A stretch of DNA of 64,000 nt. Source: Streptomyces rubradiris (GTDB taxonomy: Bacteria > Actinomycetota > Actinomycetes > Streptomycetales > Streptomycetaceae). Under the pieces are notes generated by a model. The model saw only the letters and a program-made list of their open reading frames with translations. It made no database searches and was not told the origin of the DNA. The stretch is taken from positions 4,984,501 through 5,048,500 of the forward strand of contig NZ_BNEA01000015.1 in NCBI RefSeq assembly GCF_016860525.1, given 5' to 3'. Position 1 is the stretch's first letter. The number at the start of each line of letters is the position of its first letter. Shown here in pieces: positions 9,140 through 18,181 of this stretch. A program made the translations under genes and the position numbers.

Positions 9140-10291
9140 ATGTACGACGAAGAGCAGCAACCCGAGCACGGACCCCTCGCCGGGTTCACCGTGGGCGTCA
9201 CCGCCGCGCGCCGGGCCGAGGAGCTGGGCGCCCTGCTCCAGCGGCGCGGCGCCACCGTCCTGCACGCTCCCGCGCTGCGGATCGTGCCGCTCGCCGACGA
9301 CAGCGAGCTGCTCGCCGCCACGAAGGAGATCATCGACCGGGTGCCGGACGTGGTCGTGGCCACCACTGCCATCGGCTTCCGGGGCTGGGTCGAGGCCGCC
9401 GACGGCTGGGGCCTCGGCGAACAACTCGTGGGACGGCTGCGTGGGGCACGGCTGCTGGCCCGTGGCCCGAAGGTCAAAGGCGCGATCCGGGCGGCGGGCC
9501 TGACCGAGGAATGGTCGCCCTCCTCGGAGTCCCTGGCCGAGGTGCTCGACCGGCTCCTGGAGGAGGGCGTCGACGGCAGCCGCGTCGCCGTACAGCTGCA
9601 CGGCGAACCCCTGCCCGGCTTCGTGGAGTCGCTGCGGGCCGCCGGGGCGGAGGTGCTTCCGGTGCCGGTCTACCGCTGGATGCCCCCGGAGGACACCGGC
9701 CCGCTGGACCGTCTGCTGGACACGGCCGTCGGCCGCGGCCTGGACGCCCTGACCTTCACCAGCGCCCCCGCCGCCGCCTCCCTCCTGTCCCGCGCGGAGG
9801 AGCGCGGCCTGCTGGGCGAGCTGCTGTCGGCGCTGGCCCACGACATCCTGCCCGCCTGCGTCGGCCCGGTCACCGCGCTGCCCCTCCAGGCCCACGGGGT
9901 GGACACGGTCCAGCCGGAACGCTTCCGCCTCGGGCCCCTGGTGCAGCTGCTCTGCCAGGAACTCCCGGCCCGCGCCCGCGCGTTGCCCGTCGCCGGGCAC
10001 CGGATGGAGATCCGCGGCCACGCGGTCCTGATCGACGGCGAGCTCAGGCCGGTCCCGCCGGCCGGCATGTCCCTGCTGCGCGCCCTGTCCCGCCGCCCCG
10101 GCTGGGTGGTCCCGCGCGCGGACCTGCTCAAGGCCCTGCCCGGCGCGGGCCGCGACGAACACGCCGTGGAAACGGCGATGGCCCGCCTGCGCACGGCCCT
10201 CGGCGCGCCGAAGCTGATCCAGACGGTGGTGAAACGGGGCTACCGGCTGGCCCTCGACCCGGCGACGGACACCAAGTACGCGGACCAGTAG
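9140..10291 (+). CDS. nnaR: HemD-type transcriptional regulator of nitrate assimilation (NnaR-like)
   Basis: A 383-residue fusion of a uroporphyrinogen-III synthase-like domain (residues about 15-255) to an OmpR/PhoB-type winged helix (about 285-375, ending MARLRTALGAPKLIQTVVKRGYRLA). In Streptomyces this architecture next to narK is NnaR, an activator of nitrate/nitrite assimilation genes acting with GlnR. The HemD domain is thought to be regulatory rather than heme-biosynthetic. A GCTAGGAGAG ribosome site precedes ATG 9140. Confidence 0.88.
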   Translation: MYDEEQQPEHGPLAGFTVGVTAARRAEELGALLQRRGATVLHAPALRIVPLADDSELLAATKEIIDRVPDVVVATTAIGFRGWVEAADGWGLGEQLVGRLRGARLLARGPKVKGAIRAAGLTEEWSPSSESLAEVLDRLLEEGVDGSRVAVQLHGEPLPGFVESLRAAGAEVLPVPVYRWMPPEDTGPLDRLLDTAVGRGLDALTFTSAPAAASLLSRAEERGLLGELLSALAHDILPACVGPVTALPLQAHGVDTVQPERFRLGPLVQLLCQELPARARALPVAGHRMEIRGHAVLIDGELRPVPPAGMSLLRALSRRPGWVVPRADLLKALPGAGRDEHAVETAMARLRTALGAPKLIQTVVKRGYRLALDPATDTKYADQ

Positions 10292-10497
10292 GGCCGGGGC
10301 ACGGCCCGGCGGCGCGGGATTCCGCCATGGCGCACGGAACCCCGGACCGTGGCGGGCGACCCGTTCCCCGCGCGAGGGCTTCCGGCCCAACCCCCCGCCA
10401 GGCACTGTGGAGAAGGCGGGACGCGGTGGTCCCGCATGCCGTCCGTGCGCGGGGGTGCACGCCTGCGCGCGGTTTCTGCCTAGGCGGTGACTGGCAC

Positions 10498-11091
10498 ATG
10501 GCACTCGGTGGAGGCACGCCCGCGTACCCGCTGCGGTTCGATGCCGGACGGGTGTGCCTGGACCTGCTCGCCACCCGGCATCCGGGCGAACGCCTGGACG
10601 GGGTGGGCGCGTTGTGCGCGTGGATCACCGGTACCGGGCTGGTGCCGGACGGGACGCCGCTCGGGCACGCGGACGTCTCCTGGCCGGCCGCCTTCCGGGA
10701 ACTGCGGGCGGACATCGGGTACTTGATGCGCGTACTACTGGGTGGCGAGGCCGGCGGGTACGGGGGTGCGCTCGCCCGGGTCAACGAGGCCGCCCGGGCC
10801 GTGCCGCCCGCGCCCGTTGCCGTGCCCGCGGAAGACGGGTGTCTGGTAAGGGAGTTGGCGGTGCCGCCCGGGTGTGCCGGGCTGCTCGCCGTCGTCGCCC
10901 GGGACGCCGTGGAGCTGCTCACCGATCCCGTCGCGCGGGCCTCGGTGCGGCAGTGCGCGGGGGACGACTGCCCGCTCGTGTACCTCGACACCTCCCGGGG
11001 GCGGCGCCGGCGCTGGTGTTCCAGCGAGGTGTGCGGCAACCGGGAACGGGTCGCCCGGCACCGGCGGCGGGCCGCGCTCGCCCGCGCCTGA
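10498..11091 (+). CDS. CGNR zinc-finger / ABATE-domain protein
   Basis: A 197-residue protein with an N-terminal ABATE-like domain (YPLRFDAGRVCLDLLATR) and a C-terminal CGNR zinc finger. The finger has CAGDDC, then WCSSEVCGNRERVARHRRR, giving four cysteines and the diagnostic CGNR. Such proteins are presumed stress-linked DNA-binding transcription factors. ATG 10498 was chosen because homology starts directly after it. The ribosome site is weak. The 206 bases between nnaR and this gene show nothing definite. Confidence 0.85.
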   Translation: MALGGGTPAYPLRFDAGRVCLDLLATRHPGERLDGVGALCAWITGTGLVPDGTPLGHADVSWPAAFRELRADIGYLMRVLLGGEAGGYGGALARVNEAARAVPPAPVAVPAEDGCLVRELAVPPGCAGLLAVVARDAVELLTDPVARASVRQCAGDDCPLVYLDTSRGRRRRWCSSEVCGNRERVARHRRRAALARA

Positions 11092-11361
11092 CGCACGGAT
11101 GTTCAGGCCGCATACGGACGTCGGGCGATGCGAACGTACCTACCGGCATCCCCGCAGACCCTACGCACCTACTGACCATGCGGCCAACGCGCCCGACCGT
11201 GCCGCTCGGGTGAAGAACCCGCGGTGGAAATGCGCGGGCATGTCCCGGTCGGTGGCTCGCCTCAGGGAAATCCGCCCCTCCGCTTTGAACACCCCACCGC
11301 CCCCCTGCGTACCGGTGGGCGAGCGACCGACTGGGGGAAGCCCCGGACACCGGAGGTGGGC

Positions 11362-11967
11362 GTGCGCAAGGATGCGGCCGTGGCCAAGGACCGTGGTGCG
11401 AGGGCCCGACATCGCCTGTCCGCACGCTCCTCGGAACCCCGTGTGCCCGCACCGTCCGCGGAGCCGGACGAGGAACTGGTGCGCGCGCTGTACCGGGAGC
11501 ACGCCGGTCCGCTGCTCGCCTACGTCCTGCGGCTGGTCGCCGGTGACCGGCAGCGCGCCGAGGACGTCGTACAGGAAACGCTCATCCGTGCCTGGAAGAA
11601 CGCCGGTCGGCTCAATCGGGCGACCGGTTCGGTACGCCCCTGGCTGGTGACGGTCGCGCGCCGCATCGTCATCGACGGCCACCGCAGCCGGCAGGCCCGG
11701 CCGCAGGAGGTCGATCCGTCGCCGCTGGAGGTCATCCCCGCGGAGGACGAGATCGACAAGGCGCTGTGGCTGATGACGCTGTCGGACGCGCTCGACGACC
11801 TGACCCCGGCCCACCGGGAGGTACTTGTCGAGACGTACTTCAAAGGGCGTACCGTCAACGAGGCGGCCCAGACCCTCGGCATACCCAGCGGAACCGTCCG
11901 TTCCCGGGTGTTCTACGCCCTGCGGTCGATGAAGCTGGCCCTGGAGGAGCGGGGGGTGACGGCGTGA
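11362..11967 (+). CDS. sigU: ECF RNA polymerase sigma factor (SigU-like)
   Basis: A 201-residue group 4 sigma factor. Region 2 is visible as EELVRALYREHAGPLLAYVL followed by RAEDVVQETLIRAW. Region 4 is visible as LTPAHREVLVETYFKGRT followed by GIPSGTVRSRVFYALRSMK. GTG 11362 is preferred over the longer ATG 11224 frame because GGAGG lies 5 bases upstream. The stop overlaps the start of the anti-sigma gene (ATGA), implying translational coupling. By position it matches SigU of S. coelicolor, which affects differentiation and secretion. Confidence 0.9.
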   Translation: MRKDAAVAKDRGARARHRLSARSSEPRVPAPSAEPDEELVRALYREHAGPLLAYVLRLVAGDRQRAEDVVQETLIRAWKNAGRLNRATGSVRPWLVTVARRIVIDGHRSRQARPQEVDPSPLEVIPAEDEIDKALWLMTLSDALDDLTPAHREVLVETYFKGRTVNEAAQTLGIPSGTVRSRVFYALRSMKLALEERGVTA

Positions 11968-12797
11968 TGAGCAGCGGGTACGGGGGGCAGCGGGCATTCG
12001 GACCGGGTGGTCCGGGTATGCCTGGGCCCATGAACCCCAGCCAGGGATCTCCGGTGCCGAGCGAACACGAGACCGTGGGCGCCTACGCCCTCGGGATCCT
12101 CGACGACGCCGAGGCAACCGCTTTCGAGGCGCACCTCGCCGGCTGCGAGTGGTGCGCCCGGCAACTGGACGAACTGGCCGGGATGGAGCCGGTGCTCGCC
12201 GCGCTGGCCGACCTGCCCGGCTCCGGCGGCACGCCCGCGATCGGCGAGTCGCTGGCCGCCCGGCCCGGCTCCCGGCTGGTGGCGGAGCTGGTGGACGAGG
12301 TCGCCGAGCAGCGCGCCCGCAAGCGCCGCCGCGGCCTCTGCATGATCGCCGCCGCGGCGGCCCTGGTCATCGCGGGCCCGCTGGCCGCGGTCGCGGCCGG
12401 CGGCGGCTCCGACGGGGACGGGCGGGCCGCCGCGCCGCCGGCCCGGTCCGTGTTCGGCGCCATGTCCGACCGGAGGTCCGCCACGGACGCCTCGACGCGG
12501 GTCAGCGCGACCGTCGCCATGACCGGCAAGGAGTGGGGCACCCAGGCGGTGCTGGAGCTGAAGAACGTCAAGGGCCCGCTGAAGTGCTCCCTGGTGCTCG
12601 TCGCCAAGAACGGCCGACGCGTGACCATGTCGTCGTGGACGGTGCCCGACCAGGGGTACGGCATCCCGGACGCGAACACCGACAAGGCGCGGAAACCGCT
12701 TTACATCGGCGGGGCGGCGGCCTTCCGGCCCGACGAGATCGACCACTTCGAGGTGGTGACGTTCGAGGGGCGGAAGCTGGTGGAGGTCGACGCGTAA
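11967..12797 (+). CDS. rsuA: Zinc-binding anti-sigma factor (RsuA-like)
   Basis: A 276-residue membrane anti-sigma factor expected to hold the preceding ECF sigma inactive. The zinc anti-sigma motif HLAGCEWC gives His56-x3-Cys60-x2-Cys63, with an upstream His34. A transmembrane segment lies at about residues 123-144 (LCMIAAAAALVIAGPLAAVAA), followed by an extracytoplasmic domain of about 130 residues. The start overlaps the sigma stop by one base, typical of stoichiometric sigma/anti-sigma expression. The signal sensed outside is unknown. Confidence 0.9.
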   Translation: MSSGYGGQRAFGPGGPGMPGPMNPSQGSPVPSEHETVGAYALGILDDAEATAFEAHLAGCEWCARQLDELAGMEPVLAALADLPGSGGTPAIGESLAARPGSRLVAELVDEVAEQRARKRRRGLCMIAAAAALVIAGPLAAVAAGGGSDGDGRAAAPPARSVFGAMSDRRSATDASTRVSATVAMTGKEWGTQAVLELKNVKGPLKCSLVLVAKNGRRVTMSSWTVPDQGYGIPDANTDKARKPLYIGGAAAFRPDEIDHFEVVTFEGRKLVEVDA

Positions 12798-12888
12798 CCC
12801 GGGCGCGCCCCGGGGGACCGCCCCGTGGCCCCGACTGGTCCTCTTCGCGTACGGTTGACGGCTGCCCAGCACGTCAGAAGGGGGCCAG

Positions 12889-15240
12889 GTGGCCGCTCAG
12901 GTTCAGCAGTCCGCGGTCGGCTCGGTACACGAGGCACACGATTCCGTCCGTGACCGGGAGATCAGCGTCGAACAGGAACACCTGGACCGGGTGTACCGGC
13001 GGCTAGAGGAGAAGATCCACGAAGCCGAGTTCCTGATGCACGACGCGGCCCAGCGCGGCCAGGTCGGCACCCCCGGCGCGCTCGCCGAACGGGACGCCCA
13101 GGTCTTCCGGGCCGGTGTCCATCTCAACCGGCTGAACAACGAGTTCGAGGACTTCCTGTTCGGGCGGATCGACCTGCTGCTCGGCAAGGACGGCAAGAAG
13201 GGGCCCGACGGCGCCTACACGGCCGTCGAGCCCGCCGAGGGCGCCGTGCGCGAGGACAACACCGCCGACATCGCCGAAACGCTGCACATCGGGCGTATCG
13301 GCGTGCTCGACGAGGACTACTCCCCGCTGGTCATCGACTGGCGGGCGCCGGCCGCCGCGCCCTTCTACCGGGCCACGCCGGTGGAGCCGGGACGGGTGGT
13401 GCGGCGCCGGGTCATCCGCTCCAAGGGGCGCCGGGTGCTCGGCGTCGAGGACGACCTGATGCGGCCGGAGCTGACGGCGTACCTGGACGGCCGGGAGCTG
13501 CCGGTCATCGGCGACGGCGCCTTGATGGCCGCCCTCGGCCAGGCCCGCGGCCACACCATGCGGGACATCGTCTCCTCCATCCAGGCCGAGCAGGACCTGG
13601 TCATCCGGGCCCCCGCCGCCTCCATCACCTACGTGGAGGGCGGGCCGGGCACCGGGAAGACCGCCGTCGCCCTGCACCGCGCCGCCTACCTGCTCTACCA
13701 GGACCGCAGACGCTACGCGGGCGGCATCCTGATCGTCTCCCCGACCCCGCTGCTGGTCGCCTACACCGAGGGCGTGCTGCCCTCGCTCGGCGAGGAGGGC
13801 CAGGTCGCCATCCGCGCCATCGGCTCCCTCGTCGACGGCGCGGAGGCCACCGTCTACGACTCCCCGTCCGTGGCCCGCGCCAAGGGCTCCTCCCGGATGC
13901 TGAAGGTGCTGCGCAAGGCCGCCCGGGGCGCCCTGGAACTGGGCCCGGCCGCCCCGGCCGACGCCGAGGACGACGAGAACCGGCCCTGCGACGGCCCGCC
14001 CTCCCGGCTGCGCGTCGTGGCCTTCGGGCGCCGGCTCGAACTGGAGGCCGACGAGCTGGAACGTATCCGCCGTACCGCGCTCACCGGCACCGCGCCGGTC
14101 AACCTGCTCCGCCCGCGCGCCCGCAAGCTGCTGCTGGACGCCCTGTGGGCCCGATCCGGCGCCGCCGCCCGGCACACCGACCCGGAGCTGGCCGCCGAGC
14201 TGCGCTCCTCCTTCGACGAGGACGTCACGAGCGAGGACTCCTTCCTGACCTTCCTCGACGCCTGGTGGCCGGAGCTGACCCCGCGGACGGTGCTCGCCGC
14301 GATGGCCGACGAGAAGCGGCTCGGCCGCTGGGCCCGGCGGGTGCTCAATCCCGGTGAGGTCCGCAAGGTCGCCCGCTCGCTCAGGCGGGACGGCCTCTCC
14401 GTGCACGACATCGCCCTGCTCGACGAACTCCAGGCGATCCTCGGCGCCCCGGCCCGCCCCCGCAAGAAGCGCGAACTGGACCCGCTGGACCAGCTCACCG
14501 GCCTGGAGGAGCTGATGCCGGTGCGCGAGGAGACCCAGCGCGAGCGGGCCGAGCGGCTGGCGCAGGAGCGCACCGAGTACGCGCACGTCATCGTGGACGA
14601 GGCGCAGGACCTGACGCCGATGCAGTGGCGCATGGTCGGCCGCCGCGGCCGGCAGGCCACCTGGACGGTCGTCGGGGACCCGGCGCAGTCCTCCTGGTCC
14701 GACCCGGACGAGGCGGCCGAGGCCCGCGACGAGGCGCTGGGCACCCGGCCCAGGCGCCGTTTCCAGCTCACCGTGAACTACCGCAACCCGGCCGAGATCG
14801 CCGAGCTGGCCGCGAAGGTGCTCGCGCTCGCCATGCCCGGCGCCGAGGCCCCCTCCGCCGTGCGGTCGACCGGGGTGGAGCCGCGCTTCACCGTGGTGGC
14901 GGACTCCCTGGAGCGGACGGTGCGCGCGGAGGCCGAGCGGCTGCTGGGCCTGGTGGACGGCACGGTCGGCGTGGTGGTGGCGATGGGCCGGCGCGAGGAG
15001 GCCCGGCGCTGGCTGGCCGGGCTGGGCGACCGGGTGGTGGCCCTCGGCAGCCTGGAGGCCAAGGGCCTGGAGTACGACGCGACGGTCGTCGTCTCGCCCG
15101 CGGAGATCGCCGACGAGTCACCGGCCGGCCTGCGCGTGCTGTACGTGGCGCTGACCCGGGCCACCCAGCAGCTGACGGTGGTCTCGGGCCAGCGCGACGA
15201 GCCGGACGCGACCGGCGTCCCGGACCTGCTCAGGGACTGA
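12889..15240 (+). CDS. HelD-type (UvrD-like) helicase
   Basis: A 783-residue superfamily 1 ATPase of the HelD class. It has a coiled N-terminal region (HLDRVYRRLEEKIHEAEFL), Walker A GGPGTGKT at residues 251-258, Walker B DEAQDLTPMQW and the late motif LEAKGLEYDATVVV followed by LYVALTRATQQL. HelD proteins bind RNA polymerase and free it from stalled or antibiotic-bound complexes. The related HelR gives rifamycin tolerance. Which subtype this is cannot be told here, and I see no rifamycin-associated element upstream. The start is GTG 12889 with AAGGGGG upstream. Confidence 0.85.
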   Translation: MAAQVQQSAVGSVHEAHDSVRDREISVEQEHLDRVYRRLEEKIHEAEFLMHDAAQRGQVGTPGALAERDAQVFRAGVHLNRLNNEFEDFLFGRIDLLLGKDGKKGPDGAYTAVEPAEGAVREDNTADIAETLHIGRIGVLDEDYSPLVIDWRAPAAAPFYRATPVEPGRVVRRRVIRSKGRRVLGVEDDLMRPELTAYLDGRELPVIGDGALMAALGQARGHTMRDIVSSIQAEQDLVIRAPAASITYVEGGPGTGKTAVALHRAAYLLYQDRRRYAGGILIVSPTPLLVAYTEGVLPSLGEEGQVAIRAIGSLVDGAEATVYDSPSVARAKGSSRMLKVLRKAARGALELGPAAPADAEDDENRPCDGPPSRLRVVAFGRRLELEADELERIRRTALTGTAPVNLLRPRARKLLLDALWARSGAAARHTDPELAAELRSSFDEDVTSEDSFLTFLDAWWPELTPRTVLAAMADEKRLGRWARRVLNPGEVRKVARSLRRDGLSVHDIALLDELQAILGAPARPRKKRELDPLDQLTGLEELMPVREETQRERAERLAQERTEYAHVIVDEAQDLTPMQWRMVGRRGRQATWTVVGDPAQSSWSDPDEAAEARDEALGTRPRRRFQLTVNYRNPAEIAELAAKVLALAMPGAEAPSAVRSTGVEPRFTVVADSLERTVRAEAERLLGLVDGTVGVVVAMGRREEARRWLAGLGDRVVALGSLEAKGLEYDATVVVSPAEIADESPAGLRVLYVALTRATQQLTVVSGQRDEPDATGVPDLLRD

Positions 15241-15261
15241 GGGGCGGGGGCGCGACTTCCG

Positions 15262-15565
15262 CTCAGGGGGGGGCTGACGGGCGGGGCTGAGGCTCTCGCT
15301 CGGGGGCCGGCGGACGTGGTCCCGGTCCTGCTCGGGGGCCGGTGGACGTGGTCCCGGGCCTGCTGGGGGCCGGTGGGCGGGGTTGTGGTTCCCGCGGGAC
15401 TGGCGGGCGCGGGCCGGGGCTCCCGCTTGGGACTGGCGGGCAGGGCCCCGGACCCGATCAGGGGCTGACGGGGGATGGTCCGGTCCCGCCTCGGGTGGGC
15501 TGACGGGCCGGTCGCGATCCCGCTCGGGGCCGGACGGGCACGGTCGCGCCCCCTGCTCAGGGGGC
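15262..15565. repeat. Degenerate tandem repeat, period about 29-35 bp, about nine units
   Basis: Successive units share CTGRCGGGC at one end and CCTGCTCGGGGGC-like sequence at the other, for example CGGCGGACGTGGTCCCGG followed by CGGTGGACGTGGTCCCGG 32 bases later. Units vary in length by several bases and are not a multiple of three, so the array is unlikely to be coding. It directly follows the helicase stop codon. Confidence 0.6.
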
Positions 15566-15604
15566 GATTCCAAACAATCCCGCGCGAGGGGAATGGCCCT
15601 GGGC

Positions 15605-15757
15605 GAGGGTTTGTTAGCCTTGGTGTGGCACCGGCCCGATCCAAGCCCCCGGGCCCAACCTTCGTCGCTACGAGCGACCACTTGCCGCGAGGCGAGCATG
15701 GCGGGTCGGTGTCATAAGCGTGGGAGGCCCACGTCACAGATGTGACGTGGGCCTCTT
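15605..15757 (+). ncRNA. Candidate small RNA ending at a strong terminator
   Basis: About 150 bases with lower codon bias start near a TAGCCT (-10-like) hexamer at about 15615-15620 and end in the terminator at 15724-15755. There is no protein-like frame. The terminator has no other obvious gene to serve, since the helicase ends 480 bases upstream. This is inference from layout only. Confidence 0.25.
15724..15755 (+). terminator. Strong hairpin terminator with T-rich tail
   Basis: Fifteen-base perfect arms GAGGCCCACGTCACA (15724-15738) and TGTGACGTGGGCCTC (15741-15755) are followed by TTTCTTT. It isolates the malic enzyme gene from upstream transcription. Confidence 0.85.
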
Positions 15758-15953
15758 TCTTTGCCCCGGGGACCTCTTTCCACCCCCGGCTGTTTCTCGT
15801 ATGGTGGAAGTAGTTTTCCGAAACCACGCACTCCACAGGGAATGTCGCGTGAACAAAAAGTCCGTAACCCAGGGCGACTACCACGTACTGAGTGGTAGGT
15901 GCGACGATCGGACGGCACAACTCGCGACACGGTGAAAGCAGAGGAAGTCGGCC

Positions 15954-17369
15954 ATGGCAACGGCGCCCAGCGTCTCCTACTCGATGACGATCCGGCTGGA
16001 GGTGCCCGCGAGCGGAACGGCCGTCTCGCAGCTCACCACCGCCGTGGAGTCCTCCGGGGGCTCGGTGACCGGCCTCGACGTCACCGCGTCCGGCCACGAG
16101 AAGCTCCGTATCGACGTCACCATCGCGGCCACCTCCACGGCCCACGCCGAGGAGATCGTCGAGAAGCTGCGCGGCATCGAGGGCGTCACGCTCGGCAAGG
16201 TCTCCGACCGTACGTTCCTGATGCACCTCGGCGGCAAGATCGAGATGGCGTCTAAGCACCCCATCCGCAACCGTGACGACCTCTCCATGGTCTACACGCC
16301 CGGCGTGGCCCGCGTCTGCATGGCCATCGCCGAGAACCCCGAGGACGCCCGCCGCCTCACCATCAAGCGCAACTCCGTTGCGGTCGTGACGGACGGCTCC
16401 GCCGTGCTGGGCCTCGGCAACATCGGCCCCAAGGCCGCGCTGCCCGTGATGGAGGGCAAGGCGGCCCTCTTCAAGCGCTTCGCCGGCATCGACGCCTGGC
16501 CGATCTGCCTGGACACCCAGGACACCGACGCGATCGTGGAGATCGTCAAGGCGATCGCCCCGGGCTTCGCCGGCATCAACCTGGAGGACATCTCCGCGCC
16601 GCGCTGCTTCGAGATCGAGGCCCGGCTGCGCGAGGCCCTGGACATCCCGGTCTTCCACGACGACCAGCACGGCACCGCCATCGTCGTGCTCGCCGCCCTG
16701 ACCAACGCGCTGCGCGTGACGGACAAGGCGATCCAGAACATCCGGGTCGTCATGTCCGGCGCCGGCGCGGCCGGTACGGCCATCCTGAAGCTGCTGCTGG
16801 CGGCCGGCGTGAAGAACGCCGTCGTCGCCGACATCCACGGTGTCGTGCACGCCGGCCGCGAGGACCTGGTGAACTCCCCGGCCGACTCGCCGCTGCGCTG
16901 GATCGCCGACAACACCAACCCCGAGGGCCTCACCGGCACCCTGAAGGAGGCCGTGCGCGGCGCCGACGTCTTCATCGGCGTCTCCGCCCCGAACGTCCTG
17001 GACGGCGCCGACGTGGCCGCCATGGCCGAGGGCGCCATCGTGTTCGCGCTCGCGAACCCCGACCCCGAGGTGGACCCGGCGATCGCCCGGCAGACCGCGG
17101 CCGTCGTGGCCACCGGCCGCTCCGACTTCCCGAACCAGATCAACAACGTGCTGGTCTTCCCGGGCGTCTTCCGCGGCCTGCTGGACGCGCAGTCCCGCAC
17201 CGTCAACACCGAGATGATGCTCGCCGCCGCCAAGGCCCTGGCCGACGTGGTGAGCGAGGACGAGCTGAACCCGAACTACATCATCCCCAGCGTCTTCAAC
17301 GACAAGGTCGCGGGCGCCGTGGCCGGGGCGGTCCGGGAGGCCGCCAAGGCGGCCGGCGCGACGGCCTGA
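15954..17369 (+). CDS. NAD(P)-dependent malic enzyme with N-terminal ACT domain
   Basis: Oxidative decarboxylation of malate to pyruvate. The 471-residue protein has an ACT-like regulatory domain at residues 8-85 (SYSMTIRLEVPASGTAVSQL onward), then the malic domain (MVYTPGVARVC, NSVAVVTDGSAVLGLGNIGP, FHDDQHGTAIVV) and the Rossmann cofactor domain (VVMSGAGAAGTAILKLLLAAG). All catalytic stretches look intact. The ACT domain suggests allosteric control by an amino acid or another ligand. AGAGGAAG lies upstream of ATG 15954. Confidence 0.94.
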   Translation: MATAPSVSYSMTIRLEVPASGTAVSQLTTAVESSGGSVTGLDVTASGHEKLRIDVTIAATSTAHAEEIVEKLRGIEGVTLGKVSDRTFLMHLGGKIEMASKHPIRNRDDLSMVYTPGVARVCMAIAENPEDARRLTIKRNSVAVVTDGSAVLGLGNIGPKAALPVMEGKAALFKRFAGIDAWPICLDTQDTDAIVEIVKAIAPGFAGINLEDISAPRCFEIEARLREALDIPVFHDDQHGTAIVVLAALTNALRVTDKAIQNIRVVMSGAGAAGTAILKLLLAAGVKNAVVADIHGVVHAGREDLVNSPADSPLRWIADNTNPEGLTGTLKEAVRGADVFIGVSAPNVLDGADVAAMAEGAIVFALANPDPEVDPAIARQTAAVVATGRSDFPNQINNVLVFPGVFRGLLDAQSRTVNTEMMLAAAKALADVVSEDELNPNYIIPSVFNDKVAGAVAGAVREAAKAAGATA

Positions 17370-17695
17370 CCATGGCGTGACGTACGGTGCAGGGGGCTGT
17401 GAGTATCACCACGGCGGCCCCCGCACCGGCGCGTCGTGGAACCACCGGATGCCGGGCGCGCTCTAGGGTGACGGCCGAGCGGGCGCTTTTCGTGTGACTC
17501 CCCAGGGTGTTCTCACGACTCCTACGGGTGCCGGATTGGCTTTCCCGCCGCAGGTAGGGGCAGGATGCTCCCGCAGGGACCCTGTCCCTCCGGGGGGCAC
17601 CCCCAAGGGCGCGAGCGCATCGGCATCGCAGTGCCTCGGGCGGCGTACCGCCGCGTGGCACACCCCAACGGCAAGAAAAATACGGGAGTAACAAC
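17370..17695. other. Intergenic region upstream of the HU gene
   Basis: After the malic-enzyme terminator, about 270 bases contain GTGTGACTCCCCAGGGTG and other GTG-rich stretches of lower coding character and end in ACGGGAGTAACAAC before the HU start. It presumably carries the HU promoter and a long 5' leader. No gene is seen. Confidence 0.5.
17387..17426 (+). terminator. Terminator after malic enzyme
   Basis: GTGCAGGGGGC (17387-17397) pairs with GCCCCCGCAC (17417-17426) with a single-base bulge, 18 bases after the stop codon. Confidence 0.55.
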
Positions 17696-17977
17696 ATGAA
17701 CCGCAGTGAGCTGGTGGCCGCGCTGGCCGACCGCGCCGAGGTGACCCGCAAGGACGCCGACGCCGTGCTGGCCGCGTTCGCCGAGACCGTCGGCGAGATC
17801 GTCGCCAAGGGCGACGAGAAGGTCACCATCCCTGGCTTCCTGACCTTCGAGCGCACTCACCGTGCCGCTCGCACCGCGCGCAACCCGCAGACCGGCGAGC
17901 CCATCAACATCCCGGCCGGCTACAGCGTGAAGGTCACCGCGGGCAGCAAGCTCAAGGAAGCCGCCAAGGGCAAGTAA
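17696..17977 (+). CDS. hup: Nucleoid protein HU
   Basis: A 93-residue HU-family DNA-bending protein that compacts the nucleoid. It begins MNRSELVAALADRAEVTRKDADAVLAAF, carries the signature GFLTFERTHRAARTARNPQTG, and has the arm motif ARNPQTGEPINIPA that inserts into the minor groove. It is the short HU form, not the long Lys-rich-tailed HupS/Hlp type. The ribosome site is ACGGGAG. It is monocistronic, with a hairpin-rich 3' region facing murA. Confidence 0.96.
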   Translation: MNRSELVAALADRAEVTRKDADAVLAAFAETVGEIVAKGDEKVTIPGFLTFERTHRAARTARNPQTGEPINIPAGYSVKVTAGSKLKEAAKGK

Positions 17978-18029
17978 TCGCTCCGCTTCGAGCGCCGGCC
18001 CACTGAGCGCCGTTCGACGGAGCGCCGTG

Positions 18030-18115
18030 GGCGACTGCGGGGCCGCTGTGGCTGATCGCGCCCCGCGGCGAAGCCGCAGATCGACACGGCCCCGCGCCCC
18101 TTTGGGGCGCGGCCC
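18030..18115. repeat. Dispersed Streptomyces intergenic GC-rich element
   Basis: The stretch GTGGCTGATCGCGCCCCG through CCGCGCCCC-ttt-GGGGCGCGG (18092-18112) has the look of the recurring GCGCCCC/GGGGCGC elements found between many Streptomyces genes. A related doubled copy occurs at 52425-52460. The function is unknown. Confidence 0.4.
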
Positions 18116-18129
18116 GGCCGAGGACGTCA

Positions 18130-18165
18130 AAGGGGCGGCCCTCCTGCACAGGAGGGCCGCCCCTT
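18130..18165. terminator. Bidirectional terminator between hup and murA
   Basis: Perfect 17-base arms AAGGGGCGGCCCTCCTG (18130-18146) and CAGGAGGGCCGCCCCTT (18149-18165) lie between two convergent genes, so the stem can act on both strands. Confidence 0.85.
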
Positions 18166-18181
18166 CGTCATACCCGGACTG

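Larger units (their letters stand above)
15241..15953. other. 713-bp intergenic region: degenerate tandem repeats, hairpin terminator, malic-enzyme leader
   Basis: The first 320 bases hold the degenerate repeat listed separately. From about 15605 a less biased sequence leads to a strong hairpin at 15724-15755. After it comes the malic-enzyme leader, with a 7-bp inverted repeat CTACCAC/GTGGTAG at 15878-15884 and 15892-15898. No convincing protein gene is seen. A frame of 15 codons (MAGRCHKRGRPTSQM) ends inside the hairpin. Confidence 0.6.

Noticed and set aside
7613..10504. A 963-codon minus-strand frame opposite narK/nnaR
   Set aside because: Antisense shadow. Both plus-strand genes have clear family motifs.
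12792..12888. Rifamycin-associated element upstream of the HelD-type gene
   Set aside because: No matching inverted repeat was found, so a HelR-type rifamycin response is not supported.
15262..15565. CRISPR array after the helicase gene
   Set aside because: Units are adjacent and degenerate with no conserved repeat/spacer alternation and no cas genes in the window.
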